64,000 nucleotides of DNA from Brachionus manjavacas (GCA_019054805.1 JAHQIY010000002.1:3472001-3536000); one strand, 5' to 3'. Shown: positions 1 through 12,120, counted from the stretch's first letter. Made by a program: numbers and translations. Notes: generated by a model from the sequence alone, not told the origin.

Positions 1-79
1 ATGTTAATTAATTTATTTGAATTATTTTTATTGTAATAAATTAAAAAAAAAAACTTTTATTATTTAAAATTTCTTTTGT

Positions 80-739
80 AATTTTAACTGGCTAAAAACT
101 GAAGCCATGTTTATTACCAATAAATGAAATATTACCATACCAGAAGATATATTTATTGAAAATGTTAATATCAAAGTTGTCGACTCATTTAAAATACTGG
201 GAATTACAATTGATTCTCAACTCAACTTCCTACAACACGTAAATAACCTAAAAAAGGCTGTCAATAAAAGGTTATTTTCGATTCATCAACTAAAACAACT
301 ATCGTTCGAAGTCAAACTTCAATTTTTTAAGACCTTTCTACTTCCTCATTTCGATTATTGTATGACGCTAATGATCTTTTTTCTAAAAGAGACTATACAA
401 AGAATTGTTAAATTTTTGCATATTTACACTTTTAAATTTTTCAAATTAAACCCGGTAGTAAATGATATTAATAATTTCAATAATCTAAATATTCAAATGG
501 AAAAATACAACCTTAACACAATAATACACCACTTCTTTTATCGACTATCTGTGTTTATCTTTTATTTATTCAACCGTAAAATAATACTAGACTTACGTTC
601 GAATTTTATATTCAAATATCAGCAAACATCGAACTACAGTCTTCGAAACAAAAATAGTTTGGTAGTATCTTTAATTGGAAAATATAACAGCTTTTATAAA
701 AATTTATTCCCTAATTTTTTTTCAAAATTTCTGAATTAA
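80..739 (+). pseudogene. Decayed LINE reverse transcriptase, C-terminal part
   Basis: Reading the frame of the open stretch that ends at 739 backwards gives the post-catalytic part of a non-LTR retrotransposon reverse transcriptase. A 'NWLKTE' segment is followed by 'DSFKILGITIDSQLNF' and then 'FFKTFLLPHFDYC', the usual order in LINE ORF2. An in-frame TGA at 125-127 breaks the frame, and the catalytic YADD block is not present upstream in the window, so the copy is truncated and dead. The remainder (362-739) is an open lysine/asparagine-rich tail of the type that follows this region in LINE ORF2. The clade cannot be fixed by eye. Confidence 0.75.
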
Positions 740-1769
740 TTCCTTATTTATGACCTGTGACTACAAGATACCACATTCAAATGTAGGGTTAATAACAACA
801 TCAATTACCATTATCAATTTGTTAAAATTTTTGGTAAATTCGACTTAAATTACAGAATTTTTTAAAGAAACTAATTTTTATGAAATTTGTATTTTTATCA
901 ATTTATTAATTGTATTTTCTCCAAATAAGCGGGTTAATTCGGCTCTTTTGAGTTTTGGTGTAAGCCGTTCGAATGAATTGAATGATATTATATATTATCC
1001 TTAAAATAAAAACACCAACAGTTGAAAAAATCGAAACAAAAGCATTCATTGTTTACAGTCATTAGATAAAGATTGTCAATAGTTTAATAATTTAACTTTT
1101 ATCATCAAATTCAGTTCAAGATTCAGCCTAACGATCAATGGAACATAATTACTCAATCTTGCTCTGACATATCTCTCACTCAACTAAAAAAGATTTGAGA
1201 CTGTTAGTAATTGTTTAAACAAGGAAAAGAATAAAATAAGATTTATTCTGCCAAAGTTTTATAAAGATAACCTAATGTTTTTGGTTTTAAACCCCATTTC
1301 TTATTTCTTATCATTGAGCTTTTCTAGTCCTCAAAAAAGAGGAAATTAGTAGAAGTATTCGTTGTTGTATAACTGCGTGGATATAATCCACTACTTTAGA
1401 TTAATAGGTACAGTTATAGCAGTAAGACTTTATATTGCTAATTTAAATAATTAGCAATATAAAGTCTCTATTTAATGTTTGTTGCGTTTGTTCTTTTTCA
1501 TTGTAATTACCAAAGCTTATTACAATACCTGGCAGGTCGTTAATGAAGATTTTAAAGAGAATTGAAGAAATTACTGAACCTTGTAGAAGTTTTGATTAAA
1601 GTAGTTTTGGGTCATATTTCTGTCTCTCCACCAAGACCAGTTCGTATTGCTCAGTCGATTTCCTGATCTTTTTTTTTGCGCCTGTGAATAGCCTGTTGAA
1701 TTCTTTCATGGTCTCATTTTTTTTCTCGGTTAGAATTCGAGCAAAACATGGAGTCTTTTTCCGTAACAT
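740..1769. other. Intergenic, AT-rich; one perfect hairpin
   Basis: I see no convincing gene here. The stretch is AT-rich and lies between two LINE remnants on opposite strands. The only clear structure is the 19-bp-stem palindrome at 1425-1467, listed separately. Confidence 0.6.
1425..1467. repeat. Perfect hairpin, 19-bp arms
   Basis: The arm AGACTTTATATTGCTAATT is followed by a 5-nt spacer and then its exact reverse complement. A perfect 19-bp stem in otherwise decaying DNA points to a young palindromic insertion, or to the two terminal repeats of a MITE brought together by internal deletion. No target-site duplication is obvious. Confidence 0.85.
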
Positions 1770-3400
1770 AACTTTAGTACTAGTAGTAGTAGAAGTAAAA
1801 TAAACTGAAACTTTTAACCAGTTCAAGTGAGCCATAGCAGTCGTTACACATTTTTTCACCAACCAGTCATCAAGCTTCGACTTAAAACTGTTCAGGCTTC
1901 TTTCTTCAATAATCTCTTCAAGAAATTTATTCCAATCGTTCACAACTCTGTTAACAAAAAAGTTAAATCTTGGAAGACAATTTTTTATTTTTTCTCTATG
2001 AATCGTTTTTTTGTGCCTTCTAAGATTGTAGGCGCAGCTTGAGTCAGCCCCAGATCGAAAATTTATGTCGTTTACAAAAATTCACTTTCTCCATTTTATT
2101 TACTAATTTGTAAATTTGGATCAAATGACCTTTGTCTCATAGGTCGTTGCGGGTATTCGAGATGTTTGAGTTCCGGAACAAGCTTTGTCGCTCTTCTCTG
2201 TACTTTTTTAAGCTCCGCGGTATTCTTTTCAATAAACGGGCACCACGAACTGATAGCATATTCCAGATGAGGTCTGACCAATGATGTGTATATTAATCTG
2301 ATGTTTTCTTTGTTATGAAAATTAAAAGCTTTCTTGATCATTCCTAAAACTCTATTTGCTTTAGCAGTACAATTTTTCACTTGTACGTCCCACTTAAAGT
2401 CGTTTTGGATAGAAATACAGAGGTCTTTCTCACAAATCGACTTTGCCAAGGGTTGTCGTCCCTAACTCTCTGACTTAATTTCATAGCCAAACCTTGTGTT
2501 TGAATAACCAAAGTACACAACTTTACATTTATCAGTATTAAGTTAAGTAGACCAATTCGTTGTCCAATTTGATACTTTTTCTAAGTCCCCTTGAAGATCT
2601 ATCAAAGATTGGAAATTTTTAACGACATAAGTAATCTTCGTATCATCAGCATAAGCTTCACAGTTTGACTCAATCATCTCTAACATGTTATTAGTGAAGA
2701 TGACAAAAAGAATAGGTCCTAAAACCGAACCTTGAGGTACACCACTTGTTATTTCAGCCCATTGTGAACATGATTCTCTAAGTCCCATTCTTTGTGTGCG
2801 CCCCGTTAAAAAACCATTGATCTAAGCGATTAGTTTTTCTCCAAATCAATAGAATCGTAGCTTGTCCAGTAATTCATGATGAGGAATCTTGTCAAAAGCT
2901 TTGGCGAAATCTGTATAAATAAGATCTACTGGAAAGCTATTTGCAAGAGCGTCTGTAATTATATCAATCGTTTCAAGAAGATTGGTTGTACATGACTTTT
3001 TCGTTAGGAAGCCATGTTGGACCCTAGAGATTAAGTCGTTCTCAATGAGATGCTTTAACATGTATTCTTTTACAATACTCTCAAAGAGAAACAGGACGAT
3101 AATTTTTGGATTCAGTTCGGCTTCTACTATTATCTAAAGGTGTAATGTTCGCTCGTTTCCAAGTTGCTGGTAAGTTTCCGTCAACAAATGACTTTCGAAA
3201 AATATAAGCCTGAGGAATTGAGAAAGCATCGGCTGCAGACTTTAAGACCTTATTATGAATTTTATCAATGCCCAATGCCTTATTTGGATCTAATAATTAT
3301 TATAACAATTATTAGCTTCTCACAAATTTTACTTACACTTGAGATGTCTTCCGGACCTGGATCACAAACATTATCTGTTTTGGAATTGAACGGGGGTTAA
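1770..3400 (-). pseudogene. Decayed LINE reverse transcriptase (CR1/Jockey-like)
   Basis: Read on the minus strand from 3400 to 1770 this is one degenerate non-LTR retrotransposon ORF2. In order: a segment ending 'GIDKIHNKVLK', 'WKRANITPLDNSRSRTESKN' then 'YRPVSL', 'FLTKKSCTTNLLETID', 'VDLIYTDFAKAFDKIPHH', 'SGVPQGSVLGPILFVIFTN', the catalytic 'AYADDTK', 'SLVRPHLEYAISSWCPF' and a terminal 'NDWNKFLEEII...SFKSKLDDWL'. Stops and frameshifts separate the blocks; one frameshift falls in the TAA/TTA microsatellite near 3290-3310, where 'DPNKALGID' changes frame. The 3' end at about 1770-1800 carries a (TAC)n-like tail, as other LINE tails in this window do. The endonuclease part is missing, so this is a 5'-truncated, inactive copy. 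Confidence 0.9.
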
Positions 3401-4728
3401 CATGACGAAGTTTCGATATTGAAAACCGAAAGAAAATACTCGTTCAATATGTTAACTATTTCGATTGGGTTTGTAACCAAAAGTTCGTTCGATTTCAACG
3501 CTTTAATCGACTGTTTATTATAAATTTTACTTTTTATGTACTTTTAGCTTCCTGACTTGAAAAAATATCAAAGTCATCACTTTTCTGTTGTTAATCTATA
3601 TTACAACACCACCACCAAATGACGGTCTATTTGTATTGTAGCGGCTATTGATAACAGTGGTTATTACTGATTCTGAATAGAATCAAGTTTATGTGATGGC
3701 TTCTATGTCTTTGCTTTTAGTGTCCGTTTTCTGAGTCTTATCGAAAATAGAGAACAATATTTAATGGATGAAAATTTGAATGGAAAATAAGTATCTGCTT
3801 TTTTTGTTTAGTGATTAGATTTAAAGAAGAGATTGTTTTATAACCTAGATTTTTTTATCCGTTTAGTTTAATATTTGTATGCTTCCTGGAAAATTAAAAA
3901 TAAAATATTATAATTATCTTTTAGCTTTTATTTTTATTCAACAGTGGTGCTACAAGATAATTCGTATATGATGGTTCAAAAAAAATTGCCCAGAGTCTCT
4001 CTATGAGTTTAAGACCTCTTAAAAAAAAATGAAGCTATGTACCTCAGAATGAATTAATTCAATAAAAATAATTAAATTAATAAAATTGTTCCTTCTTTAT
4101 TTTTTATGTGAATTTTTTCTTGATTTCTCATGTTAGATCTTAATTTTTAAAAATAAGATTTCTGCCTCACCCTTGCTTCGCAAATATTATCCAGTAAATG
4201 TTAACTTGTATCAATTCGAATAATTTTGGTTAAATTTCCCATTTAATTCAATTTATATCAAGAATAGAATTGAAAATTTTGACAGTATGCTTACGATTAT
4301 TATCCTGATTTATTTTTATCAAATTTGTATGTAAAATCAAGTCTCAAATGGTGGTTTTTCACGTTTTTTACTTAACGTATTCGTCAATTTACACAAAAAA
4401 AAAGAAAATTGAGTTATTACCAAATACTAAGCTAGACTAAGCCAAAAATCTAAAATTGCCTACTATAACATAACATAATACTACTAATAACATAATTTTA
4501 CATAAAGGAGAAGTATTTTTTTTAAAGTCATAAGAATCATGACTTAAGTTCTCAATATTCAAAATTATGAAAGCTGACCAGTAGATAATAAAAACATTGT
4601 TATATTTTTTTTTATTGTTGACTTGTTAGGCTAATGGATATATTATGGATATTTTTTTTATAAATTACTATTTTATTGCAATATTTGTTGGTATGAATAA
4701 CAATTTTTGTATTTTTTCTTTAATTCAG
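3401..4728. other. Intergenic, no gene seen
   Basis: AT-rich DNA with frequent stops in every frame. It probably contains the decayed 5' flank of the minus-strand LINE. I cannot support any specific feature. Confidence 0.5.
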
Positions 4729-5024
4729 AGAAAACTTTGAAAATTTAGCAATTAACGCAACAGCATTTAATGCTCTTCATTGTATTCACAGACTAATTTT
4801 TAGCTTCTATGAATTTTGTGATGTTTTTAAAATTGGAATTGAATAACTTGAATTCTGTCAGTTATTATAAAGCTCTTGAAAAATATATTTATTTTTTGTC
4901 TACACTTTCAAGAGGATTCAGAGTATCTAGTCTCAAAAATAAAATTTCTAGTTACCAGTTAAAAAAATATCTTAAAAAAAATTTTAAAAATAGACATTAT
5001 AAAAAAAAAATTAAAAACAAATAG
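4729..5024 (+). other. Unassigned short open stretch upstream of the CABIT-like gene
   Basis: After a plausible splice acceptor (…TTAATTCAG at about 4728), one frame reads 'NLAINATAFNALHCIHRLIF' and continues to a TAA near 4840. The neighbouring frame is open from 4809 to a TAG at 5022-5024 and is very lysine-rich at its end. The first part has protein-like composition; the second may be chance. It could be an upstream exon of the gene starting near 5055 or a transposon fragment. I do not recognise a family and do not assign a function. Confidence 0.2.
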
Positions 5025-5054
5025 GTAAAAAATATTTTTCATTTGCATTACAAG

Positions 5055-7841
5055 GTAAAATCTGAAAGACCAAAAACAAGAGCAGACAAATTTAAACCCA
5101 TGGAGTTGTCTAAATTTTTGGACAAAAATGAGCTTCCATGTTTCTGTGAAGTTAGCATTGTTAATTTAGATGGAAGCATTGTTGAAGATGAAAAGGAAAA
5201 ATTATATCTGTATCGTCAATTTGAGAACGACTGCATTTTAGCTAAATGCTACAGTAATGTGTTGCAAAGCTTTTTATTACAACAACGACCATCATTTATC
5301 CCATCGGATCCGGATCTTACCTTATCAACAAATCAATCTTCTAGTATTGAATATCTTTTTAGTGACATAGTATCAATACCAATTAAATACCATGGTAAAT
5401 AATTTTTTCATAAAAAATAGAATTTCAAATGAGTGATATTGTGAATATCGGTACTCAGATACAAGACAATTAATCAAAATTACTTTTGTTAAGCTCTTGT
5501 GATAAGATTTCTTTTCCATTTTTTGATATCTTTTTTATTAAAATATAACCCAGACAGGGACAACATATTCTAGATGGGATCTGACACGTGATTTAAGCAG
5601 TAATTTGAAAGTTCGTCAAGTTTCCGAAAGTTTCCGAAATTTTCATTATTTTAAACTTTTTATGCTAAGGGTTTTTACTGTCGTGATTGTCCATTCACTT
5701 AAAGACTCTATGTTATTCATTTTTCTTTTAATGAAAAAAAGGTGTAAAAAGTCTGCATTTTTAAGAGAATTCCTTCAAGTCTTTTTTGAACTTTTGATTG
5801 GAGTCAGTTTTAAAACAAAGATTATTTTTAGAGAATTTACCATATTAATTGCATTAAAAACACTTTTTATCTTTAAGTAAAAATCCAAAGTTAAATATAC
5901 AAAAAAAGTTTTAATTTTAAAATTTAAAGGAAGAATTGAAAATCATTTAGTTGAGTGCATAAAAAATTTTATTCAATTTTGATAAAAATGGTATAATCTA
6001 CAAAACTTTATTTAATATTTTAAAAATATTATCGAAAAAAAAAGTATAAATTAAAAATTCATTTTGATGCATTAAAGTCATTGAAAAGATATTTAATAAA
6101 AAGGTAAATTTTTATAAATGGAAATTCTAATGATGCAGAGTTTGTTAAATAATTTTTATGCGCTGTTTTCTTTGAACTGAACTTTACCAATTTTTTATAA
6201 AAATGACTGCAATTAATTAATTTTTTGAAATTAATTAGACCTAGTATCGAGCATTTTGATTTTATGATCAAAAGACTGAAATTAATTCAGTAAATTGGAG
6301 AATTTAAGTTTATTTTTTAATAGATCAAAAAAAAATTTATGTTTTGTTTAATTTTAGATTTTTTTGTCAGTTTTAGTCCAATTTGAATAATTATGATTGG
6401 AATAAAATTTTTTTAATTATTAAATATTTAAATTTTAGGCCTCTTTGAGATATTTTCATCAAATTCGCAACGGGATGAAGAAATACTTGATCATGAGACA
6501 GATGTAGCATCTTTAATAAGCCGATTACATAAGCCAAGAGTATATTATGCAAACAGAGAGATAAATGCTTATGAAATATCACCAGTATCTAGTACAGATG
6601 AAGAAACAAATACCATGAGACGAAGATGGTTAAAAGTGCCAAAGGGAAGCATAATAAAATTGATGAGAGTTGTTTCGATTGATTATGAAGACACTGGATC
6701 TATAATTTCAAAAATGAAAAAAATCTTTTGCTGCAATTCGAAAACAATTAAAACCGATATTGCCATAGAACTCAAAATTCTGGAAAATTTTGAAGATTTT
6801 TTAAAAATGAATGCTAATGACTCTGAAAAATTAATGAAGCAAAAAAAAATCAATCAGACACGAGCACGGCTCTCAGTAGCCGATATACGAACAAAAGCTT
6901 CCTTTTTGCCTGTATACGAAAACAGCGTTTACAATGAAGAAATTGATTTAATACCTATTTCATTTTTTACCAAGAATCATAAAATAAAAATCCACAGTTT
7001 ACAATTAGCACAAAATTTTGCATTAGAAAAAATCGACCAAAAATTTATTGAGCTCAAACTTTTCGAAGAAAACATCTTCAAACCAGTCAAAGCTTCTCTG
7101 AACAACTTCAATAATTCGGACATGTTACAGGAAAATCAACATTTAGAAATCGAAAAGTACATGTCCATTTATGATCTGATCAATTACAGATCTAAATGCA
7201 GCATCATAGCCGCCTATTCTTTTAGTAAGAAATCTATGATCTTTATACTTCAAGAACCTATAGACATTGGCATAAAAAAAAAGCCAGCCTTTTTACCAGT
7301 AGAAGCAAATTTAGAAGAATTCAACTTTTTTAATATAAACTTAAAGGAAAATTTTTTAAGAACGGCAGAAAATCAAATTCAATCTTTTGATAGAAATATA
7401 AACAAAATTGAAATTTTTGCTTTTAAAAAAAAAAATTTCGAGGGTTTGAGAATGGATGAAATTGAGCATTTTTTGGTCAAGCCAAAGCACCAAAAAAAAC
7501 ATGAGAAAAAAAATCTTTCAGATTTTGTAAAGGCTGATGATTCGATTTTCACATTCAATGATGAAAAATTAATAAGAAATGAGTCGTCATCATCATCAGC
7601 ATTGTTTCTAAAAGCAGATAAACCAAGGAGTTCTACATTACCAAAAGAAAAAAATAAACAAAAAGCAGTAGATGAAACGCATGAAAATGGCGATTTAAAA
7701 GAAATGCCGTCCCCTCAATCTTTGGACAAAATAGGATCTTGTTTTAAAAGAACATCAAGGGCTTTTTCTCTTCCAGTTGACCAGGCGCTTTTAATAAAAG
7801 AATATGTGAATTCAAAAATTATAGAAGCTGAAACTGAATGA
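5055..7841 (+). CDS. CABIT-domain-like protein (GAREM/Themis-like), two exons
   Basis: Exon A runs to 5394 (donor G|GTAAAT) and exon B from 6439 (acceptor AATTTTAG) to the stop at 7841. The join keeps the frame and restores a Gly codon, giving 'DIVSIPIKYHGLFEIFS'. The best ATG is at 5100 (MELSKFL…), which gives 565 aa. An in-frame stretch back to an acceptor-like CAAG at 5054 means an upstream exon is possible.

The order 'LSKFL…LPCFCEV', 'EKLYLYRQFENDCILAKC', 'IPIKYHGLFEI' and 'RRRWLKVPKGSIIKLMRVVS' matches the layout of the CABIT module of GAREM and Themis, adaptors in receptor tyrosine-kinase and T-cell signalling. Two later 'FLPV' motifs (in 'KASFLPV' and 'KPAFLPV') may mark a second CABIT half. 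The C-terminus is Ser/Lys-rich and looks disordered. No Grb2-binding or SAM region is obvious. The family call is tentative; the gene model is firmer. Confidence 0.6.
5535..5600 (-). pseudogene. LINE reverse transcriptase scrap inside an intron
   Basis: The minus strand of this part of the 5395-6438 intron reads 'LLKSRVRSHLEYVVPVW', the diagnostic 'LVRPHLEYA…VW' block of CR1-like LINE ORF2. It lies antisense to the host gene. Only this block is recognisable; the flanks are too decayed. Confidence 0.6.
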
Positions 7842-9552
7842 TTTTATTTAAATAAAATATAGAAAAATTAAATTTTTTGTTAAAAACGAATACGAAAATT
7901 TTTGTCTATTTTAAATGATTGGTAAGCAAGTTTTTGTTTTAGATGATAATTTAAATTAAAGAATCTAAATAAAAACTTATTTATCGTTTATCTTTATCTT
8001 TAGATTTATCTTTAATTAATTTTCATGATTTTGACGCTCAATTTTCTCAATATAAACCTTATAATTGTCTCTATTCTATATAAGAATATTTTTAAATTTT
8101 TTATTTTATATGATTATTTTTTTTTTATTTATAACCGTATAGCCCATGCAAACCATTCGGCTATTCGGTTAATATAAAGCTTACTAGCTGTTAATTTGCT
8201 ATGGTAAAAAAAAATTTGAAATTGAAAAATATTTTCAAACATAAAAATTCAATAAAAAATTATTTATTTTATTTATTCACTTAAAAACTTTAATTAATTG
8301 TATCTTAATCTAACCCTTCTTTAAATTAACAATCTTGGCACAACAACTAGATGCAAGAATATTTGGTGTGGCAAAGAAAAATATTCATCAATTTTTTTCT
8401 ATTTAATTTCAAAACCATTTGGTCATAAATTTGGTTTTGTGAAACTCAGTAAAAAATGATAAAAAGCACCAAAAAAATGTAAAAAATGAATAACTTTTTT
8501 TTATAAAGGTTTAAAATGACTTGTGTGATTGCGACATAGTGCAACAAATTTGGATCAAATATCATGGTCTTTTCATGGTCTCTGCAAATTTAGCAGAAAC
8601 TAAATTTTAGTATAATAGTGAGTGGAGCATTTTTCAGAGATATTTTACATCATTAGCAGACTTTGACAGTTGATTCCCGGAGCTGAATTTAAGCTTCTTG
8701 AAAATATTTAATTTTTTATTATTTTGTTCCGTTGTTTTGTACCGAACTTCATAGAGACATGAATTTTGTATATTGAAATTATCAAAACAAAATGAACAGC
8801 TTGTTTCAAAATTTACAAGCCCTGAAAAAGAAATTAATTTTAGTTTAGAATTTAATTAAGTTATTTAACTGAAAGAATGCAAAATTTTTCAATTTTACAT
8901 TTAAACCTAATAATAAAAAGCTACTGCAAGCGTGCTTGCGAAAATGGCTTACTCAAAAGCCATCTATGGTAGCTAATCGCGCAAAAATCGAGAGATAAAT
9001 TAAGGAACTACAATGAAAGTTACAGAGACGAAACTGAGGTACAAGACGAATACGAGAGATTAATAGAATCAAAAATTAATTTTTTTCAGTATTTAAGTTC
9101 TTTTCAAATTGAAAATTTTGAAAATTAAATAATTGAAATTGCACGAATTAAGCCGATTAAAATTTAAACCATTAATTTCTATCACGTGGTCATTTTGACA
9201 AAAAGAGTCATTTTGACTCTTTTTTTAATTAAAATTTTGAATTTATCTACAAAATCAATGGATGAGTCATAAAATATTTATAAAAAGTATACAAATCTTT
9301 AAAAACTAACTTAAATCCTAATACTTGAACGAAGATAAGCAAATTTAAAAAATGCAAAAATTAAAGTTTGCGTATTTTACATGAAAGACAAAAAATTGGT
9401 TCGAAAAGGAATGAATTCAGTAGAAGACAAAATTTTTACAAGATACTTTTTTTAGCCAAATTTTTATTTTTACTCAATTAAAATTAAGTTTTGAATAGAT
9501 TTATCCAAATAAAAAATTATTATCCATTTTTATCCATTAGATTCTATTAAAA
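7842..9552. other. Intergenic, AT-rich, no gene seen
   Basis: No supported gene. Near 8925-9070 base composition is less extreme, and one frame reads 'YNESYRDETEVQDEYERLIE', which looks protein-like but is isolated; it may be a transposon-protein scrap. At 9200-9224 an 11-bp-arm hairpin (AAAAAGAGTCA…) carries the GTCATTTTGAC motif that recurs at 9189 and in the terminus at 9553-9590. Confidence 0.4.
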
Positions 9553-9590
9553 CAAGTCATTTTGACTCGTTTTGGTGCTTCTAGTGTTAA
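9553..9590. mobile_element. piggyBac-like transposon tip (one end only)
   Basis: The sequence GTCATTTTGACTCG, then TTTTGGTGCTTCTAGTG, abuts TTAA at 9587-9590. Read on the minus strand it begins TTAA-CACTAGAAGCACC and continues into GTCAAAATGAC. That resembles termini of many piggyBac-like elements, which insert at TTAA and often start with a CACTAG-like tip. A matching opposite end is not clear; GTCATTTTGAC repeats at 9189-9217 are possible leftovers. Identification is from memory of the family's style. Confidence 0.3.
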
Positions 9591-9599
9591 CTCAAATTA

Positions 9600-10255
9600 G
9601 TTTGGTTTAAAAATGGCTGTGTCGAAATTTGTTGAATAATTTGAAGAAAAAAATTAAAAAAAACAATTTAGGCGAGAAATTTTCGTTCAAAGATTACCTC
9701 AATCAATTAAACACCTTGACTCCAACGAAAGATTTCTCAAAAATTAGCCTTGGCTATGATCTTAGCGACGAGGAAATTTTTGGTTTTTCCAAGGAGTGCA
9801 TTTTACATAACTTGGCTAACAATTGTATGCTTAAAAAAAAGCCGGAATTTACGTTGGAGAATCTGTTGAAATTTTATGAGTTTTTGTAAAAAACAACCTA
9901 CTCACCAGACTTGCTTGCCCCAAGTTTAATTTTACTCCATTCGAGCAAATGTAACGGGGATTGGCACCATTTTAAAATTTTTTTCGAAAAATTTGATTGT
10001 CACATAGTCAAAAGAGAAGATTTTGAATTCTACGATAAATTAAAATCACTATTTGAATGTTTCTTAAAAATTGATTATTTTAGATTGAACATAATCGAGT
10101 CAGTCAGAAATGTGATTGCAAAGGCAGATTTCAATTTTTTCTCCTTGGAACATGAAATGGTCAATTTTGGCTTGGAACCACTACTTGGATTTATTGGAAA
10201 AAACAAAATATACGTGAACATTCAACAGTTCATAGATATCAAAAAATCAACTTAG
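9600..10255 (+). pseudogene. Unrecognised coding remnant interrupted by one stop
   Basis: One frame is open from about 9600 to the TAG at 10253-10255 except for a single TAA at 9887-9889, giving roughly 215 codons. Recognisable stretches include 'LSDEEIFGFSKECILHNLAN' before the stop and 'YSPDLLAPSLILLHSSKCNG' and 'NGDWHHFKIFFEKFDCHIVK' after it. Residue use is protein-like across the stop in the same frame. The only GT…AG pair that would remove it is 23 bp long and would shift the frame. I therefore read it as a recently broken gene or transposon ORF. No family is recognised. It starts just after the piggyBac-like tip. Confidence 0.4.
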
Positions 10256-10509
10256 TTTAAATGGTGTACGAAATTGTATTCGATTTGGAATTTATTAGAT
10301 GAATTTTCCATGAGACAGCTCATGTCGTTTTGCGCTCAAATATGAATGATTTGAATTCATCCAGTCCTTTGTTAGACAAACAAAAATCACAACAACCTTT
10401 AATTAGCGAAAAAGACATTCTTGAACTCGGTTTGAAAACTGAAATAAAAGTATTTTATGGTTTATTGAATTTGGTAGATTCGTTAGAGACCGGTGCATTA
10501 AATTTTCCT

Positions 10510-11415
10510 CGAACTTACAGAAGCAAATCAGTTAGAATACTTAGGCTTCATCATAGATTCTAATCTTGACCTTAACACACAGGCAGTTATAAATTTTAAA
10601 AATGTTCAGAGCAGCTTTTTTGGAATCTCGTATCTTCTGCCTAAAAAAAGTCCTATCTCTTCACCTAAATTCAAATCATTTATATACAAAAGATATTGCT
10701 TATCTAAATTCACATATGGTCTTGAGGCTATATCTAACTCTTAATTCGACCACAAAGGATTCAATAAATAAATTACAAAACAGCTTAATTAGACAAATGT
10801 TTGGTTTAAAAGCCTAGTGTCACATGTCACGAGTCTTAAAAGTACTGAAAGTATTCAACTTTGATGAACTTTATCTATTTTAAAAACTAACTTTTATTGA
10901 TACAATTAAATATAATTATTTATCATCACAATTTTTAAAATATATGCTAAATAACCCCCCCCCCCCACTAATAAATCTTTTTCCTCCGACTTGGTTATTG
11001 TTTCCAAGTACTTTAAAATTTAAACCTCAAAAATTACAGTAAATAAAAACCAACTTAAAGAAAATCTTTAGATTAATCTGATTTGTAATGATGGTATATC
11101 TGATTCAATTTGGCTATGTTTTTGCAATTTAAAATTAAAACATTACAGAACTCTCCTAAATGAGCTAATTCAAAATAAAAGAAATTCATGAATTTTGGTC
11201 GAAATTATCTTGCTTTCTAACTTTCATGTCTTTTTCTATTTTCGAACTAATGTTCCTTTTTTGTTTTTATAATTTTATTTTTAGGTAATAATTTTTTCAT
11301 TTTTTAAAAAAAACACAAAACACAAAAAAATTTATTTTTTATTTTTTGTCTCTTCTTTATTTTATTACTTCTCCTTAAAGGAGGTTAATTCAATTCAATA
11401 AATAAATAAATTAAA
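10510..11415 (+). pseudogene. Decayed LINE, reverse transcriptase C-terminus to 3' tail
   Basis: One frame gives 'QLEYLGFIIDSNLDLNTQAV' and then 'SKFTYGLEAISN'. A frameshift near 10740 leads into 'KLQNSLIRQMFGLKA', a TAG, then 'SRVLKVLKVFNFDELYLF' in the same frame. This is the C-terminal order of a LINE ORF2 from a different subfamily than the copy at 1770-3400. Later 'DLICNDGISDSIWLCF' and a 3' end CTCCTTAAAGGAGG… followed by (AATAAATAAAT) give a full 3' terminus near 11415. A run of 13 C lies inside at about 10956-10968. The copy is inactive. Confidence 0.75.
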
Positions 11416-11430
11416 TTTTCCTCTGTGTAG

Positions 11431-11543
11431 CCGATTTGTCAAAGACTTTTTAGAGAATATGGATTTTAATCTCGAAGACTCTGCTTGCGAAACATTCAAA
11501 GAAGATGATTTTTTAAAAATGGCCCTAGACTACCGTCTAAGTA
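11431..11543 (+). other. Candidate isolated coding exon
   Basis: A pyrimidine-rich acceptor (TTTTCCTCTGTGTAG) is followed by an open frame reading 'RFVKDFLENMDFNLEDSACE' and 'TFKEDDFLKMALDYRL'. A GTATAT donor-like site follows at about 11540. Composition is protein-like and differs from the AT-rich flanks. An ATG at 11459 could also be the start. No partner exon was found and no family is recognised, so this may be a remnant. Confidence 0.25.
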
Positions 11544-12120
11544 TATTTAAAGTTTTTTCTAGATTTTATTTTATTTGATTTCTTTAAAAAATAAAAAAAA
11601 ATAACAATTTTTTATTGTTCAAAAATAATTAATCCATTGTTGAAAATACCAATTTAAACTTAGTTTTGAAAATTTCTAAAATATTTAAAAAAAACATAAA
11701 TGTAAGGCAATTATAGAAATAGAAACTGAATTCAATAATATTCAATTTTAATGAATTGTAAAATATTATAAAAATAATTTTTAATTTAATTGAGAAATGA
11801 AATTAAGAAATTTGGCGATAAAAGGCTACATAATGTCAACCCTTTGACCAAAATTTCTTTATAACAAGGAATTATTTTAATGTTTCCGAATAATTTGAAT
11901 ATTAAAAGCAAAATTATAAAAAAATATTTTCTAGGAAAAAAACAACAATTTAGTATAAAATTTAGAAAAATTGTAGCAAAGCTGTTGTTGCTGTTGAATA
12001 AAAATACAAAAAATAATTTGAAATTTTTTTCTCAAAGGATCTCTTTTTCATTTAGCTGCTTCAAAATTAAACTGTAGCTGGATTGCATATTTAATGAAAA
12101 TTTTTTTTTTTTTTTTTTTT

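Noticed and set aside
6059..6582. Minus-strand frames in and near the CABIT-gene intron
   Set aside because: AT-driven Lys/Phe-rich frames; the second overlaps coding exon B on the plus strand.
9886..9910. Short GT…AG pair that might splice out the TAA at 9887
   Set aside because: The implied intron is 23 bp, far below the 51-55 bp introns seen here, and its removal would shift the downstream frame.
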